Under the pieces are notes generated by a model. It had not been told where the DNA came from. It ran no database searches and was given only the letters and a program-made list of their open reading frames with translations. This document shows positions 1-8,319 of a stretch of DNA of 12,081 bases, in pieces. This stretch comes from Candidatus Bruticola papionis (GTDB lineage: Bacteria > Vulcanimicrobiota > Xenobia > Xenobiales > Xenobiaceae): positions 49,615 to 61,695 of the forward strand of contig DHKB01000035.1 of the NCBI GenBank assembly GCA_002407045.1, written 5' to 3'. A program made the translations under genes and the position numbers. How positions within the stretch are numbered: position 1 is the stretch's first letter; each line of letters opens with the position of its first letter.

Positions 1-105
1 AAAGGCTTGCATTATTTTGTCCAATTCAAGCTGCAGCTTGGGACTCAATTGAATGTAACCTAAGTGCCGCTTATATGTGCGAGAATAAGCAATTTCATAA
101 GTCAT
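1..105 (-). CDS. Partial gene, possible RelE/YafQ-type toxin (N-terminus only)
   Basis: An open frame starts at ATG 105-103 and runs off the left edge after 35 codons. Its start reads MTYEIAYSRTYKRHL, followed by an amphipathic stretch SPKLQLELDKIMQAF. This pattern of a short beta strand, a tyrosine/serine and basic pair, then charged helices resembles the N-terminus of RelE/ParE/YafQ ribonuclease toxins (E. coli YafQ begins with a similar IEYSGQYSKD strand-helix start). A good AAAAGGAG ribosome-binding site lies at 126-119, 13 nt upstream, which is a longish spacing. Catalytic residues of the family lie in the missing C-terminal half, so the assignment rests on the pattern alone. No antitoxin gene precedes it, so any antitoxin would have to follow, off the left edge. 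It could instead be an unrelated small protein. Confidence 0.4.
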   Translation of the reverse strand, partial: MTYEIAYSRTYKRHLGYIQLSPKLQLELDKIMQAF

Positions 106-348
106 AAGTTGGCTATAGCTCCTTTTATCCAAGAAAAAAAAATAATTACTTTTCATATAAACAGTATATCCAAAATATATCATTACAAACCTAAGAAATT
201 AACATCTTATACAATTAAACACTTTAATATACATACAAATATATATTACTAAAACAAATATTCATATTATATACATATAAAATGTACACATATACCATTA
301 GTACACCTAATATTTTTTAACACCATTTATATGTTTTATATTTAACCC
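106..348. other. A+T-rich intergenic spacer
   Basis: About 240 bases with very high A+T, visibly unlike the genes to the right, made largely of ATATA and TACATA words and A runs. No convincing gene is seen. It must hold the promoter of the minus-strand gene at the left edge, but the many TATA-like words prevent naming a single -10 box. It lies between that gene's ribosome-binding site and the terminator of the macroglobulin gene. Confidence 0.7.
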
Positions 349-400
349 AAAAAAAATAACGCCAAGCTCGTGCTGGAATAGTAAGCACAGCTTGGCGTTA
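349..400 (-). terminator. Intrinsic terminator of the macroglobulin gene
   Basis: Inverted repeat with arms 357-374 and 384-400: TAACGCCAAGCT, one bulged C, GTGCT, a 9-nt loop, then AGCAC and AGCTTGGCGTTA. Read on the minus strand, the hairpin is followed directly by eight T residues (the A run at 349-356). It begins 25 nt after the stop codon of the macroglobulin gene, which is classical Rho-independent terminator geometry. The plus strand has no T run after the hairpin, so it acts in one direction. Confidence 0.92.
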
Positions 401-425
401 AATTAGTTTAGCGTAGAGTCAAAAG

Positions 426-3400
426 CTATTTAATGATAACCTTAACTCCTCCGCTGCGGCCGAAGACTTCGGGAGCGTACATTTCTTCAGCTTTGGCTGG
501 CGGCACTACGAAAGTGCCTGGAGCTGTAGCGCGGCAAACGAAGGAATATTCATATTCGCCGCCGGGAAGAATGAGGCTAAAAGCTTCGGCTTTATCGTCG
601 CGCAAGTTTTGATGGTCGAAAGGAGAACGCCAGAAGTAAGACCAGTAATATTTAGGTTTTACTTGTTCTTGGTCTTCAGGCAAGTCTTCAGTCATCTTGA
701 GAGCGCTATTTAAGATCTCGCAACCGGCAGGCAACGGCACGCTTAAAGCGACATGAGCTCGGCGAGCCGGAGCTACCAGCTTAGTAGTACAGCGCACACG
801 ACTACCCAGCTTAAATTGCCAAGTATTGGCGTCTATACGCTGCACATCATTAGGATCGTCGGCGCCTTCATAGGTACGCACTACGGCAAAACCAGCTTCT
901 AAAGGCTCCGGAGTAAGATCTTTAAGAGCATACTTCAAACCTAAGCGATAGTAGAGACGGCCTTGGCCTTTTTTCTCTAAAGTAACGTTGCCTTTTTCAG
1001 GGACAACGCTCATAGGTACATCGCTTATCTGATATTCATTGCTGCGGCCTTGATATTTGTGCTGACCTACGTAATCGGCCCCCAACCACATATTGACAGC
1101 AAAATCAGGCGTTACCGCTTCGTAAGTACGGAAATATTTATCTAAAGCCATAACAACCATCGCGTTGTCTTGCGTGGTACTCCAGTGACCGCGACGGCGA
1201 CCATCAAGTAAAGAGCGCACCAACTTAGGAATTACGCTACTCTTAGGTTCGTCATACATCAGAGCGGAAAGGACTACAGCTTCATTTCTGAAGTTGGAGC
1301 TTAAGATCAAATAGCCATCATTGGTTTCTTCAAAAGTGCCAATATTGGCTTTACCAGCAGTTTCCACTACTTTATTGTTGATTTGACGTTTGATTTCAGC
1401 GACTAAAGCCTGATCATTAAACTTATCTTTAATAACAGGCAAATACCAACCTAAAGTATCAAGATAAACTTTAGACAGATCTTCCTTTTTAAGCTCGGTG
1501 TAGTTCTTAGTGACGTCGCGTCCAGCTTGCCATAAAACGTTATCAGCATAAGCAGCCACATTTAAGCGAGCTTGGCGCGAATATTGGCGACTATTAGTTT
1601 TATCATAGGCTTTGGCAGCATATTTCAAAGCGCGATCATACATTTTTTCGTCGACTTTGAAACCGTGAGCTTTGGCACTAACTAAAGCTTGAGCGCAATG
1701 TACGGAAACGAAAGGCAAAATAGACTTATCGGCAGTCCAGAAACCAAAACCACCATCATAGCTCTGACGCTTTTGCAATTCTTTAAGTGAAGAGGCCATA
1801 TAGCCATTAATTTTTTCTTGACTAGGCAAACCTTCAGCTTTAAAGCTGCGCAAGACATCATTCAAATTGGCCAAGACAATAATGCGCGAAGCCAATTGCT
1901 CGGAGCAATTGAAAGGATATTCGCAAAGGTAGATAACCGCATCGGTCAATTCTTGCAAAGCTGTGGAGGAAGTAGAAATTTCTAAACCACCAAACTGGGT
2001 GAAAGAATCTTTAGGACGTTGCATAGGTTGCACTAAAGTTTGCTCGCCATCTACGGTACCGTAAGTAGCAAAGCCTTCGGTGGTGCAAGGAGTGTAAACG
2101 GGCAATTTGCATTGAGCGCTGTCGGCATAACGTCCGGAGGCAGCCGCTACTTGAATAACGGCTTGGCCAGCTTGCTCAGTTTCCATAGGAATAAGCACTT
2201 CGCGGCGGCTTTGGGCCGGCACTTGGCAAGTGTAAGCGCCAGGCTCAAGCACTTTTACGTTGGCAGCTCGAGCGGCAACTTGCACGCGCATATCCTGAGC
2301 GGTTTGGTTATGCAAAACTACTGGCAAGCTAAATTTGTCGCCAAAATTTAAGAAACGCGGAGCGCTGGGACGTACCATTAAAGGCAAACGAGCCGTTAAG
2401 CTGCTTTCACCTAAACCAAAGCGCGAATCTTTATCGGCTGCTACAGCTACTACGCGATAACGGGTTAAATTGTCAGGCAAAGTCACCATTTGGGTAATTT
2501 TGCCATTGGAGTCAGTTTGCAAAGCCGCCGCAAAAATAGCTAACGGATTAAAGTTGGAGCGCAAAGCAATAACGGAATTGCTCGCCCCAGAACTACTGTC
2601 GGCAGAAGCGGCCTCATCATAAGCGTCTTCTGTGGTAATTTCGCTTAAACTGACGCTCCTCGCAGCCTGAGCCATCATAGGAGCTTGGGCTGAATTCATC
2701 ATGAAAATGCCCTCAGCCTTGGCGCCTTTATATTTCATGCCGACAGCTCTCATAGTCATGCCTTGCTCTTTATCAATATTTTGACTATTGAGCAAAACTA
2801 AAGAGCGCATATATTGAGCAGTAGTGTAAGGCCCGCATTTAGCATAGAAAGTCTTGATTGGGTCTTCAATGGAATATCCACTTAAAGCCCAAATGGAATC
2901 GTCAACTACTACTAAAGCAACTTCGGCACCAGCTACAGGCTTATTGTCACAATCAACTACACTGACAGTAACTTCAGTTTGTCCACCTGGCTCTAAACCT
3001 AAGTCTTTAGGCTCGGCTTTAACTTGCAGTTTTTTCTCTCTGGTGCTAACCGATAAATCTAAAGATGCGGTAGCGTAAGCCGGACGAGACGTGCCCTTAA
3101 GCTTGTTGCCTGCTAAATCGGCTTTACTGTCAGCGCCACTAACGGAAACCTTAAGTTGGAAACCAGGCAACCAGTTTTTGTCGATAGGAATTTGCAAAAG
3201 TGCATTAGTGCCATCAATTTTGAAAGCTTCACTCTTAGCAATACCGTTGCGTGAAATAGTATAAATGCCATGTTTAGCTACAAAAGGAGCTTGTACAGCT
3301 ATTTCCGCAACCTGACCGGGCAAATATTCTTGGCGATCGGGAATAAGAGTAAGCTTTTGGGCTTCAACTTTATCTTTAATGGCATCGGCTGCTTGGAAAT

Positions 3401-6400
3401 TGCCTATCCAAAGACGTACAGTACTTTCATTTAAACGGCCTTGTTCGTCGCGTACTTGAGCACGTACACGCCATAAACCAGGCTTGCTAAAAGGCATAGC
3501 CTTTTGTACAGATTTATCGGCAGAAATGAGCTCGTCGTTAATAACGTCCATTTCTTTTTCTTGCGCTTGGCCTTCAGAATCATAGACAGTTTCTATGCGA
3601 GCAATTTGCAAGCTGATTTTTTGCTTAGGTACGGCTTTACCGTCTAAGGTAGTGACAATAAAGTCTAAGTTGGGCTTAACCAATTGCTGGTAGCTAAATT
3701 TATCAGCTTTAATGCCGACATAAAGATCGGCCGGGTGGACTAAGAAGGAAGTACTACCAGACCAAGTCTGACGATTAACATCACTTACGGCCGCAGATAC
3801 ACTTAAAGTAACCGGAGTTGGAGGCAAATTGCGCCCTAAATCAATATCTATGGCACTTTTACCTAAACTATCGGTACTAACTTCCAAAGAATGAGAAACT
3901 GTTTCTTCATTGGCTTCATCCCAGAAACGTCCCCACCAAGGGCGCCACTGACCAAACGTAAAGCCATCCCAACCCGGAGGATTATAGGAAGCTTTTTTAG
4001 AGTTGGCTCGCCAAATAATAGGCGAAGAAGTGAGTACTCCACCGGCGAAATAGCTAGTTTTGGCTTCTACTGAAGCGCGATCATCCATAAAATAATCGGC
4101 AGCATCAGTTTTGACAACTACTTCAAATTCGGGACGACGAAATTCTTGAATGGAAATATCGTATCTATTACCTGATAAAGCCCAACCTTTACTATCACTT
4201 TCAGGCAAAGACAAGATAAGTTCAGCGTCACCTAAATTGATATTTTCCGGAAGTGTAATTTGGAAATCGAAGCCGCCACAAGCGGAAACGGTTGTAGAGC
4301 CATTGGCTACGGCAGCGCCACGAGGATCGAGCAATTTCCAATTAACTTGTTTAAAGTTGGGAGCCAACTTGACATTAGCTTCAGGAGCAACATCTAAAGA
4401 GCGCAACCAACCTTTTACACTGACAGTCTCTCCAGGACGATAGAGACCGCGATCATCAAAAATGTTGAAAATAACATTTTTGGCATTGCGCAACAAATGG
4501 TTGCCTGCAGCCACCGGAGCCAAAACTTTATCTTTGCCTTGGCTAACTAAGATGTAAGCCTCGTCTCTATTGGAGGACAGAACAGGCAAAACGGCTCGAC
4601 CACTAGCGTCAGTACTAGCTTTATGTCCCTGTACTTCAACAGTAGCGCCAGAAACAGCTTGACCGGTTTTTAAATCAGTCACATAAACGTAGGTATGCTT
4701 ATTATCACCCACGCTATCGACAGCTAAGGACGAAGCTTGCAACCAAATAGCTTTTGAAAAATAAGTATAGTCTTTGCGGCTTCCGGCTTCGATAGCCAAA
4801 AGAGCCAAGCAAGGGCCGTTGGTAAAGGCTTGAGCCACATCTATGAGAGTTTGTACATATTCGTTAGGCGAAGCTTTTACCTTAAAGTTTTTCTCCCAAA
4901 CTAACTTACCTGCACCAGTATATTCGCCTAAATTTTTGAAATAAAGGGGTGTTTTTTCGGAGAAATCGGCAAAATTTACTCGAAAGAGTTTAGCTTTAAA
5001 TTCTTTTACCGCTCCGGTATAAACTGAATAAACAGTGGGGCTATTAGGATCCAAAATATTAAAACGTCCACCGGGAGCATTTATATAAGCTTCCAGTTGA
5101 CCGATTTTGAAGGTAATGGCTTTAGCTTTACTACCCAATTTTTGAGCATAAATGTCACAAATTTCAGGACTGAGCTTGACAGTATAATTTGTCTGAGCCT
5201 TTACCTCACCGCCAATAATTAGTGAAGCGCCAACAATAGAGACATTCATGCCTTCAAGTTTAGGACTTACACTTTTTACTAAATCGGCTACTTTCAGGCC
5301 TTTAGCATCCAAATCGTTATTAAAGTTGATATACCATTTATCATATACAGACAGCTTGCCATCGCGCCATTTTTGATCGGCGTTGGTGCTGACAATTTGT
5401 AAGGGCTCAAAGGTTTTGAAAGAAATGCTTTGCTCAGCTTCGGTAGTTAAAGGGCCTTCTAAAGCGGAGCTGCCCTTAAGCAAAATGATAGAATAATCGG
5501 TGTCAGCTTTTAAAGGTGCACTAGGACGAAAAGCAAGCCAACGCCCTTGAGGAGCTTCTTTTAAGACTTTGTAAGCTTGAGAATCTTTAGGTAATTGCTC
5601 TAAAGACAAAAATTCTAAGCCCACTCGCGCCGAAAGGAGGCCCTTTTGAGCTAAAGCTATCTGGTTGCGAAGTTTAGCCGAATCGATTCTTTGGTTGAAA
5701 ATAGCGTAACAAACAGGTGTAGGGCCTACGCTGCGACCATTGGGATAAACTTCCGCAAATTTGAGTTTTTCAGTTTGGAAAGAAAATTTGTATTCTTTAG
5801 CAAGCGAACGACCGGCCACATCTTTTAAATTGGCTGGAACTGTAACTTCAAACTTAGAAGACATAGGCATATGGTGATCGGCAGGCTCAAAAATAGCTGT
5901 TTTTGTGCCTAACCAACGCCAATGGCCCTTTACTTCCGGCTTAATTTGAGCAGGAATAAGGGCGTCAGAAACATCAACTCCACTCAGTTCGATTATGGGC
6001 TGACTAAAAGTTAAAGTTATACCGGGAACAGCTTGGACAGCACCTTCAGGAGAGAAACGCTCTAGAACTGTCGGCGGAGCCGTAGGAGCAATAGTTTGCT
6101 CATAAGAAATGGACATTTCTTCCCGGGGAGGGAAAGAAACTTGCACCGTCTGACCACCGCGAGGAGCGGGAATAGAATCGGCCCGACGCTTAAATTCTTG
6201 TTGCAAAGATGTGCTTTTAGGTAAAGCTGGTAAACGTTGCAACAATTTTTCTTTGCTATCAGTTTCTAAAGGCGTACAATTAGTGTTCGTTGGCTCTGCA
6301 GAGCTAACTAGCGCCTTTCCCTCCCCCGGAACGAGAGTGAAATCAAAATTGTTCACGTTATGCTGACCTCCGCTATCAGGTTTTTCTCTGGAAACGGCCT

Positions 6401-6476
6401 GCTGAAAATTCAGACAGGCCCAGAGCGCCAGAGGGAGGATCAGCGCCATAAAGAGGACTACTTTCCTGAACATCAT
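426..6476 (-). CDS. Alpha-2-macroglobulin family lipoprotein with CxEQ thioester
   Basis: Bacterial alpha-2-macroglobulins are envelope protease traps: cleavage in an exposed bait region triggers a conformational change and covalent capture through a thioester. The 2016-residue product starts with a lipoprotein signal (hydrophobic 6-20, LALWAC, lipid Cys21) and a low-complexity linker to about 135. An Ig-like domain (about 140-235, FSPEGAVQAVPGI) and further MG domains follow. The MG hallmark DDRGLYRPGETV is at 674-685. A Ser/Ala/Met-rich bait-like stretch spans about 1235-1303, the A2M domain opens at LRSNFNPLAIF (1305), and the thioester motif is YPFNCSEQ (Cys1524, Gln1527). The toroidal domain then carries GHWSTTQDNAMVV, and the C-terminus ends with the family motif MYAPEVFGRS. 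The start ATG is 9 nt from GGAGG at 6490-6486. It is longer than E. coli YfhM (about 1650 residues). No pbpC neighbour is visible. Family certain; target proteases unknown. Confidence 0.95.
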   Translation of the reverse strand: MMFRKVVLFMALILPLALWACLNFQQAVSREKPDSGGQHNVNNFDFTLVPGEGKALVSSAEPTNTNCTPLETDSKEKLLQRLPALPKSTSLQQEFKRRADSIPAPRGGQTVQVSFPPREEMSISYEQTIAPTAPPTVLERFSPEGAVQAVPGITLTFSQPIIELSGVDVSDALIPAQIKPEVKGHWRWLGTKTAIFEPADHHMPMSSKFEVTVPANLKDVAGRSLAKEYKFSFQTEKLKFAEVYPNGRSVGPTPVCYAIFNQRIDSAKLRNQIALAQKGLLSARVGLEFLSLEQLPKDSQAYKVLKEAPQGRWLAFRPSAPLKADTDYSIILLKGSSALEGPLTTEAEQSISFKTFEPLQIVSTNADQKWRDGKLSVYDKWYINFNNDLDAKGLKVADLVKSVSPKLEGMNVSIVGASLIIGGEVKAQTNYTVKLSPEICDIYAQKLGSKAKAITFKIGQLEAYINAPGGRFNILDPNSPTVYSVYTGAVKEFKAKLFRVNFADFSEKTPLYFKNLGEYTGAGKLVWEKNFKVKASPNEYVQTLIDVAQAFTNGPCLALLAIEAGSRKDYTYFSKAIWLQASSLAVDSVGDNKHTYVYVTDLKTGQAVSGATVEVQGHKASTDASGRAVLPVLSSNRDEAYILVSQGKDKVLAPVAAGNHLLRNAKNVIFNIFDDRGLYRPGETVSVKGWLRSLDVAPEANVKLAPNFKQVNWKLLDPRGAAVANGSTTVSACGGFDFQITLPENINLGDAELILSLPESDSKGWALSGNRYDISIQEFRRPEFEVVVKTDAADYFMDDRASVEAKTSYFAGGVLTSSPIIWRANSKKASYNPPGWDGFTFGQWRPWWGRFWDEANEETVSHSLEVSTDSLGKSAIDIDLGRNLPPTPVTLSVSAAVSDVNRQTWSGSTSFLVHPADLYVGIKADKFSYQQLVKPNLDFIVTTLDGKAVPKQKISLQIARIETVYDSEGQAQEKEMDVINDELISADKSVQKAMPFSKPGLWRVRAQVRDEQGRLNESTVRLWIGNFQAADAIKDKVEAQKLTLIPDRQEYLPGQVAEIAVQAPFVAKHGIYTISRNGIAKSEAFKIDGTNALLQIPIDKNWLPGFQLKVSVSGADSKADLAGNKLKGTSRPAYATASLDLSVSTREKKLQVKAEPKDLGLEPGGQTEVTVSVVDCDNKPVAGAEVALVVVDDSIWALSGYSIEDPIKTFYAKCGPYTTAQYMRSLVLLNSQNIDKEQGMTMRAVGMKYKGAKAEGIFMMNSAQAPMMAQAARSVSLSEITTEDAYDEAASADSSSGASNSVIALRSNFNPLAIFAAALQTDSNGKITQMVTLPDNLTRYRVVAVAADKDSRFGLGESSLTARLPLMVRPSAPRFLNFGDKFSLPVVLHNQTAQDMRVQVAARAANVKVLEPGAYTCQVPAQSRREVLIPMETEQAGQAVIQVAAASGRYADSAQCKLPVYTPCTTEGFATYGTVDGEQTLVQPMQRPKDSFTQFGGLEISTSSTALQELTDAVIYLCEYPFNCSEQLASRIIVLANLNDVLRSFKAEGLPSQEKINGYMASSLKELQKRQSYDGGFGFWTADKSILPFVSVHCAQALVSAKAHGFKVDEKMYDRALKYAAKAYDKTNSRQYSRQARLNVAAYADNVLWQAGRDVTKNYTELKKEDLSKVYLDTLGWYLPVIKDKFNDQALVAEIKRQINNKVVETAGKANIGTFEETNDGYLILSSNFRNEAVVLSALMYDEPKSSVIPKLVRSLLDGRRRGHWSTTQDNAMVVMALDKYFRTYEAVTPDFAVNMWLGADYVGQHKYQGRSNEYQISDVPMSVVPEKGNVTLEKKGQGRLYYRLGLKYALKDLTPEPLEAGFAVVRTYEGADDPNDVQRIDANTWQFKLGSRVRCTTKLVAPARRAHVALSVPLPAGCEILNSALKMTEDLPEDQEQVKPKYYWSYFWRSPFDHQNLRDDKAEAFSLILPGGEYEYSFVCRATAPGTFVVPPAKAEEMYAPEVFGRSGGVKVIIK

Positions 6477-6564
6477 ATCGATGTACCTCCAATAGTGCTT
6501 ATTATTTGGCCTTAGCTCAAATCAGTGGATACCTGAGAATTATCAATTGAAAGCAACAAAATAG

Positions 6565-6587
6565 CCGAGTGTTTCGGCAACACTCGG
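6565..6587 (-). terminator. Intrinsic terminator of the CNNM operon
   Basis: A perfect 9-bp inverted repeat, CCGAGTGTT / AACACTCGG, with a 5-nt loop. On the minus strand it is followed by CTATTTTGTTGCTTT, an interrupted T tract. It lies 34 nt after the stop of the downstream CNNM gene and just before the leader of the macroglobulin gene. This implies that the macroglobulin gene has its own promoter within 6477-6564, where no clear -35/-10 pair is recognisable. The broken T tract makes it weaker than the terminator at 349-400. Confidence 0.8.
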
Positions 6588-6621
6588 GGAAAAGGCAAAA
6601 TATATAGTTTTTTTTTCCGAG

Positions 6622-8316
6622 TTAGCTTAACACAGCTCCTTTTTCTTGTGCCCTGTCGAAGACCAATTTACGCAATTTTTCATAAACATCGTCGATAGAA
6701 TCGGGATTGAGCGCCGGCACTTCCAACCAAGAGGGAGCATGTTCTTTGACTTCCAAAACACGGAACTCTAAGACGCCTTTATAAATAGCCCTGTCGTTTT
6801 CAGCAGGCAATTTGCCTAACATAGACATAACTAAACCACCGACAGTTTCAGCCTTTTCGTTTTTGAAGTTATCTTCAAGCTTGTCTATAACTAATTTCAT
6901 ATGTTCTTTAGCAGCTTGTTTGGCAGCTTCATCTATAAAATCATCCAGCTCCAGTTCTTCTATTTCATCTTGAACTAATTCGTCCAAACGCTGATTGAGG
7001 CGCTGCTCCCCTATTTGTAAGAGCAAAGTGCGGCCCAATTCGTGGCGCAAAATTTTCTCTCGCTGAGGGCGAAGTTTTTGACTCAGAACTTCGTTGACAT
7101 TAAAGCTAAGTTCTTCTTCCAAAGCTTCAGTCATATCTTCAATGAGATCTTCTAAGGAGACAACTCCTTCTACTTCCCAACTCTTGCAACCTAAGTCGAA
7201 GCTGACAGCTTGGCGCTCTTCGCCTTCAAACTCGTCGTAAACGTAGCCCACAACTTCTTCAAAAAGATCTTCCATAGTGACGATACCAGCTATACCGCCT
7301 TTTTCGTCAACTACAGCTGCCATATGCACCGATTGAGCACACATTTCTTTGAAGGCTACATCCAAAGTGACCAATTCATGAATAATAGGATAAGGCTGAC
7401 TGTGCAAACGCACCGGATCTTGACCTTTGCCATCACGCATAGCTCGGTAAAGATCGCGCACCAAGACCATACTATTAGTATCGTCCAAATCTTCTTCATA
7501 TACAGGATAGCGACTGCAACGGTATTTGCGTACATGGCGCAACGCTTCCTGAACTGTGGTGCTTCCTTCAAAAGCCAAAACTTGGGTGCGAGGCACCATA
7601 ACGCTGCGCACAATTTCGTCGCCGAAATGGAGCCATTCTCTGGCCCAATCGCCAGCTTCATCATCAATTAAACGCTCATTTTGGAAAGTTTCCAAGGCGC
7701 GGTCTAAAGTTTCTTTAGAGACATGCTGACTTAAGTCTTTTTGGACAGGGATATCCATACAATGGAGCGCCCAGTTGGTCATGTGAGTCAACATTAAAGC
7801 CAACCAATGAAGCAATTTATTGCTTACACACATAAAACCATAAGTCAGTTGGGCAGCTTGTACAGGCTTATGTAAAGCAGCCGTCTTGGGGATCATCTCA
7901 CCAGCCACAACGTGTATATAAGTTAAGAGCAGCAAAGATAGAATAGAAGCAGCTCCATGAACTGTGGCGTGCATAGGAGTTCCAGCTAAGCCAATATTAA
8001 AATGTTCGGCAAATTTGATAAAAAGGCCAGCCAAAGCATGCTCACTATAAACACCTAAGCCTAAGCTGGAGCAAGTGACGCCCACTTGGATCACGGTCAC
8101 ATAATTATCGAATTTTACCGAGTCATTTTTTACGTCTAAAATATGACTAGCCCAATTGGCTTTTTTGCCCTTGGCCTTGGCTTCATCAATAATATTACGC
8201 AATTCGAGTGGCTTAATGTTCAATAAAGCAAACTCGGCAGCTACGTAAGCAGCGTTAATGATAATTAAAACGGCAATAACGCCCAGCTGAATGAGAATAT
8301 CATAAATCTCAGCCAT
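6622..8316 (-). CDS. CNNM/CorC-HlyC family transporter, with insertion in the CorC domain
   Basis: Integral inner-membrane protein of the DUF21/CNNM family (HlyC/CorC, bacterial relatives of CNNM Mg2+ transporters), associated with divalent-cation export. The CNNM membrane domain covers about 1-190, with NAAYVAAEFALL (21-32), NYVTVIQVGVTCSSLGLG (71-88) and the conserved VVAGEMIPK (136-144). A CBS pair follows at about 236-365 (VMVPRTQVL, CSRYPVYEED, then AAVVDEKGGIAGIVTMEDL), normally a nucleotide-binding sensor. The CorC_HlyC domain begins at WEVEGVVSLEDL (380) and resumes at ETVGGLVMSMLG (490). The roughly 90 residues between (396-488) are strongly charged and helix-like and are not part of the usual fold. 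AAAAGGAGG lies 11 nt before the ATG, inside the end of the upstream gene. It starts 3 nt after that gene's stop, so the two are cotranscribed. Substrate (Mg2+, Co2+ or other) not determined. Confidence 0.9.
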   Translation of the reverse strand: MAEIYDILIQLGVIAVLIIINAAYVAAEFALLNIKPLELRNIIDEAKAKGKKANWASHILDVKNDSVKFDNYVTVIQVGVTCSSLGLGVYSEHALAGLFIKFAEHFNIGLAGTPMHATVHGAASILSLLLLTYIHVVAGEMIPKTAALHKPVQAAQLTYGFMCVSNKLLHWLALMLTHMTNWALHCMDIPVQKDLSQHVSKETLDRALETFQNERLIDDEAGDWAREWLHFGDEIVRSVMVPRTQVLAFEGSTTVQEALRHVRKYRCSRYPVYEEDLDDTNSMVLVRDLYRAMRDGKGQDPVRLHSQPYPIIHELVTLDVAFKEMCAQSVHMAAVVDEKGGIAGIVTMEDLFEEVVGYVYDEFEGEERQAVSFDLGCKSWEVEGVVSLEDLIEDMTEALEEELSFNVNEVLSQKLRPQREKILRHELGRTLLLQIGEQRLNQRLDELVQDEIEELELDDFIDEAAKQAAKEHMKLVIDKLEDNFKNEKAETVGGLVMSMLGKLPAENDRAIYKGVLEFRVLEVKEHAPSWLEVPALNPDSIDDVYEKLRKLVFDRAQEKGAVLS

Positions 8317-8319
8317 TGC

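Noticed and set aside
1..63. Plus-strand frame open from the edge to TAA at 61-63, as the tail of an upstream gene
   Set aside because: Only 20 codons are visible. The minus-strand frame over the same bases has a start, a ribosome-binding site and a protein-like pattern, so it was preferred.
64..252. 62-codon plus-strand open frame in the A+T-rich spacer
   Set aside because: It has no ribosome-binding site and its Ile/Lys/Asn/Tyr composition is simply what A+T-rich DNA encodes. It also overlaps a better-supported minus-strand frame.
3943..3990. Trp-rich stretch (GWDGFTFGQWRPWWGRFWDE) of the macroglobulin as a foreign insertion
   Set aside because: Similar Trp-rich loops are, as I recall, usual in large bacterial macroglobulins, so it is more likely a family feature.
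7210..7671. 153-codon plus-strand frame opposite the CNNM gene
   Set aside because: It lies wholly antisense to the conserved CBS region. It lacks a ribosome-binding site and any recognisable domain.
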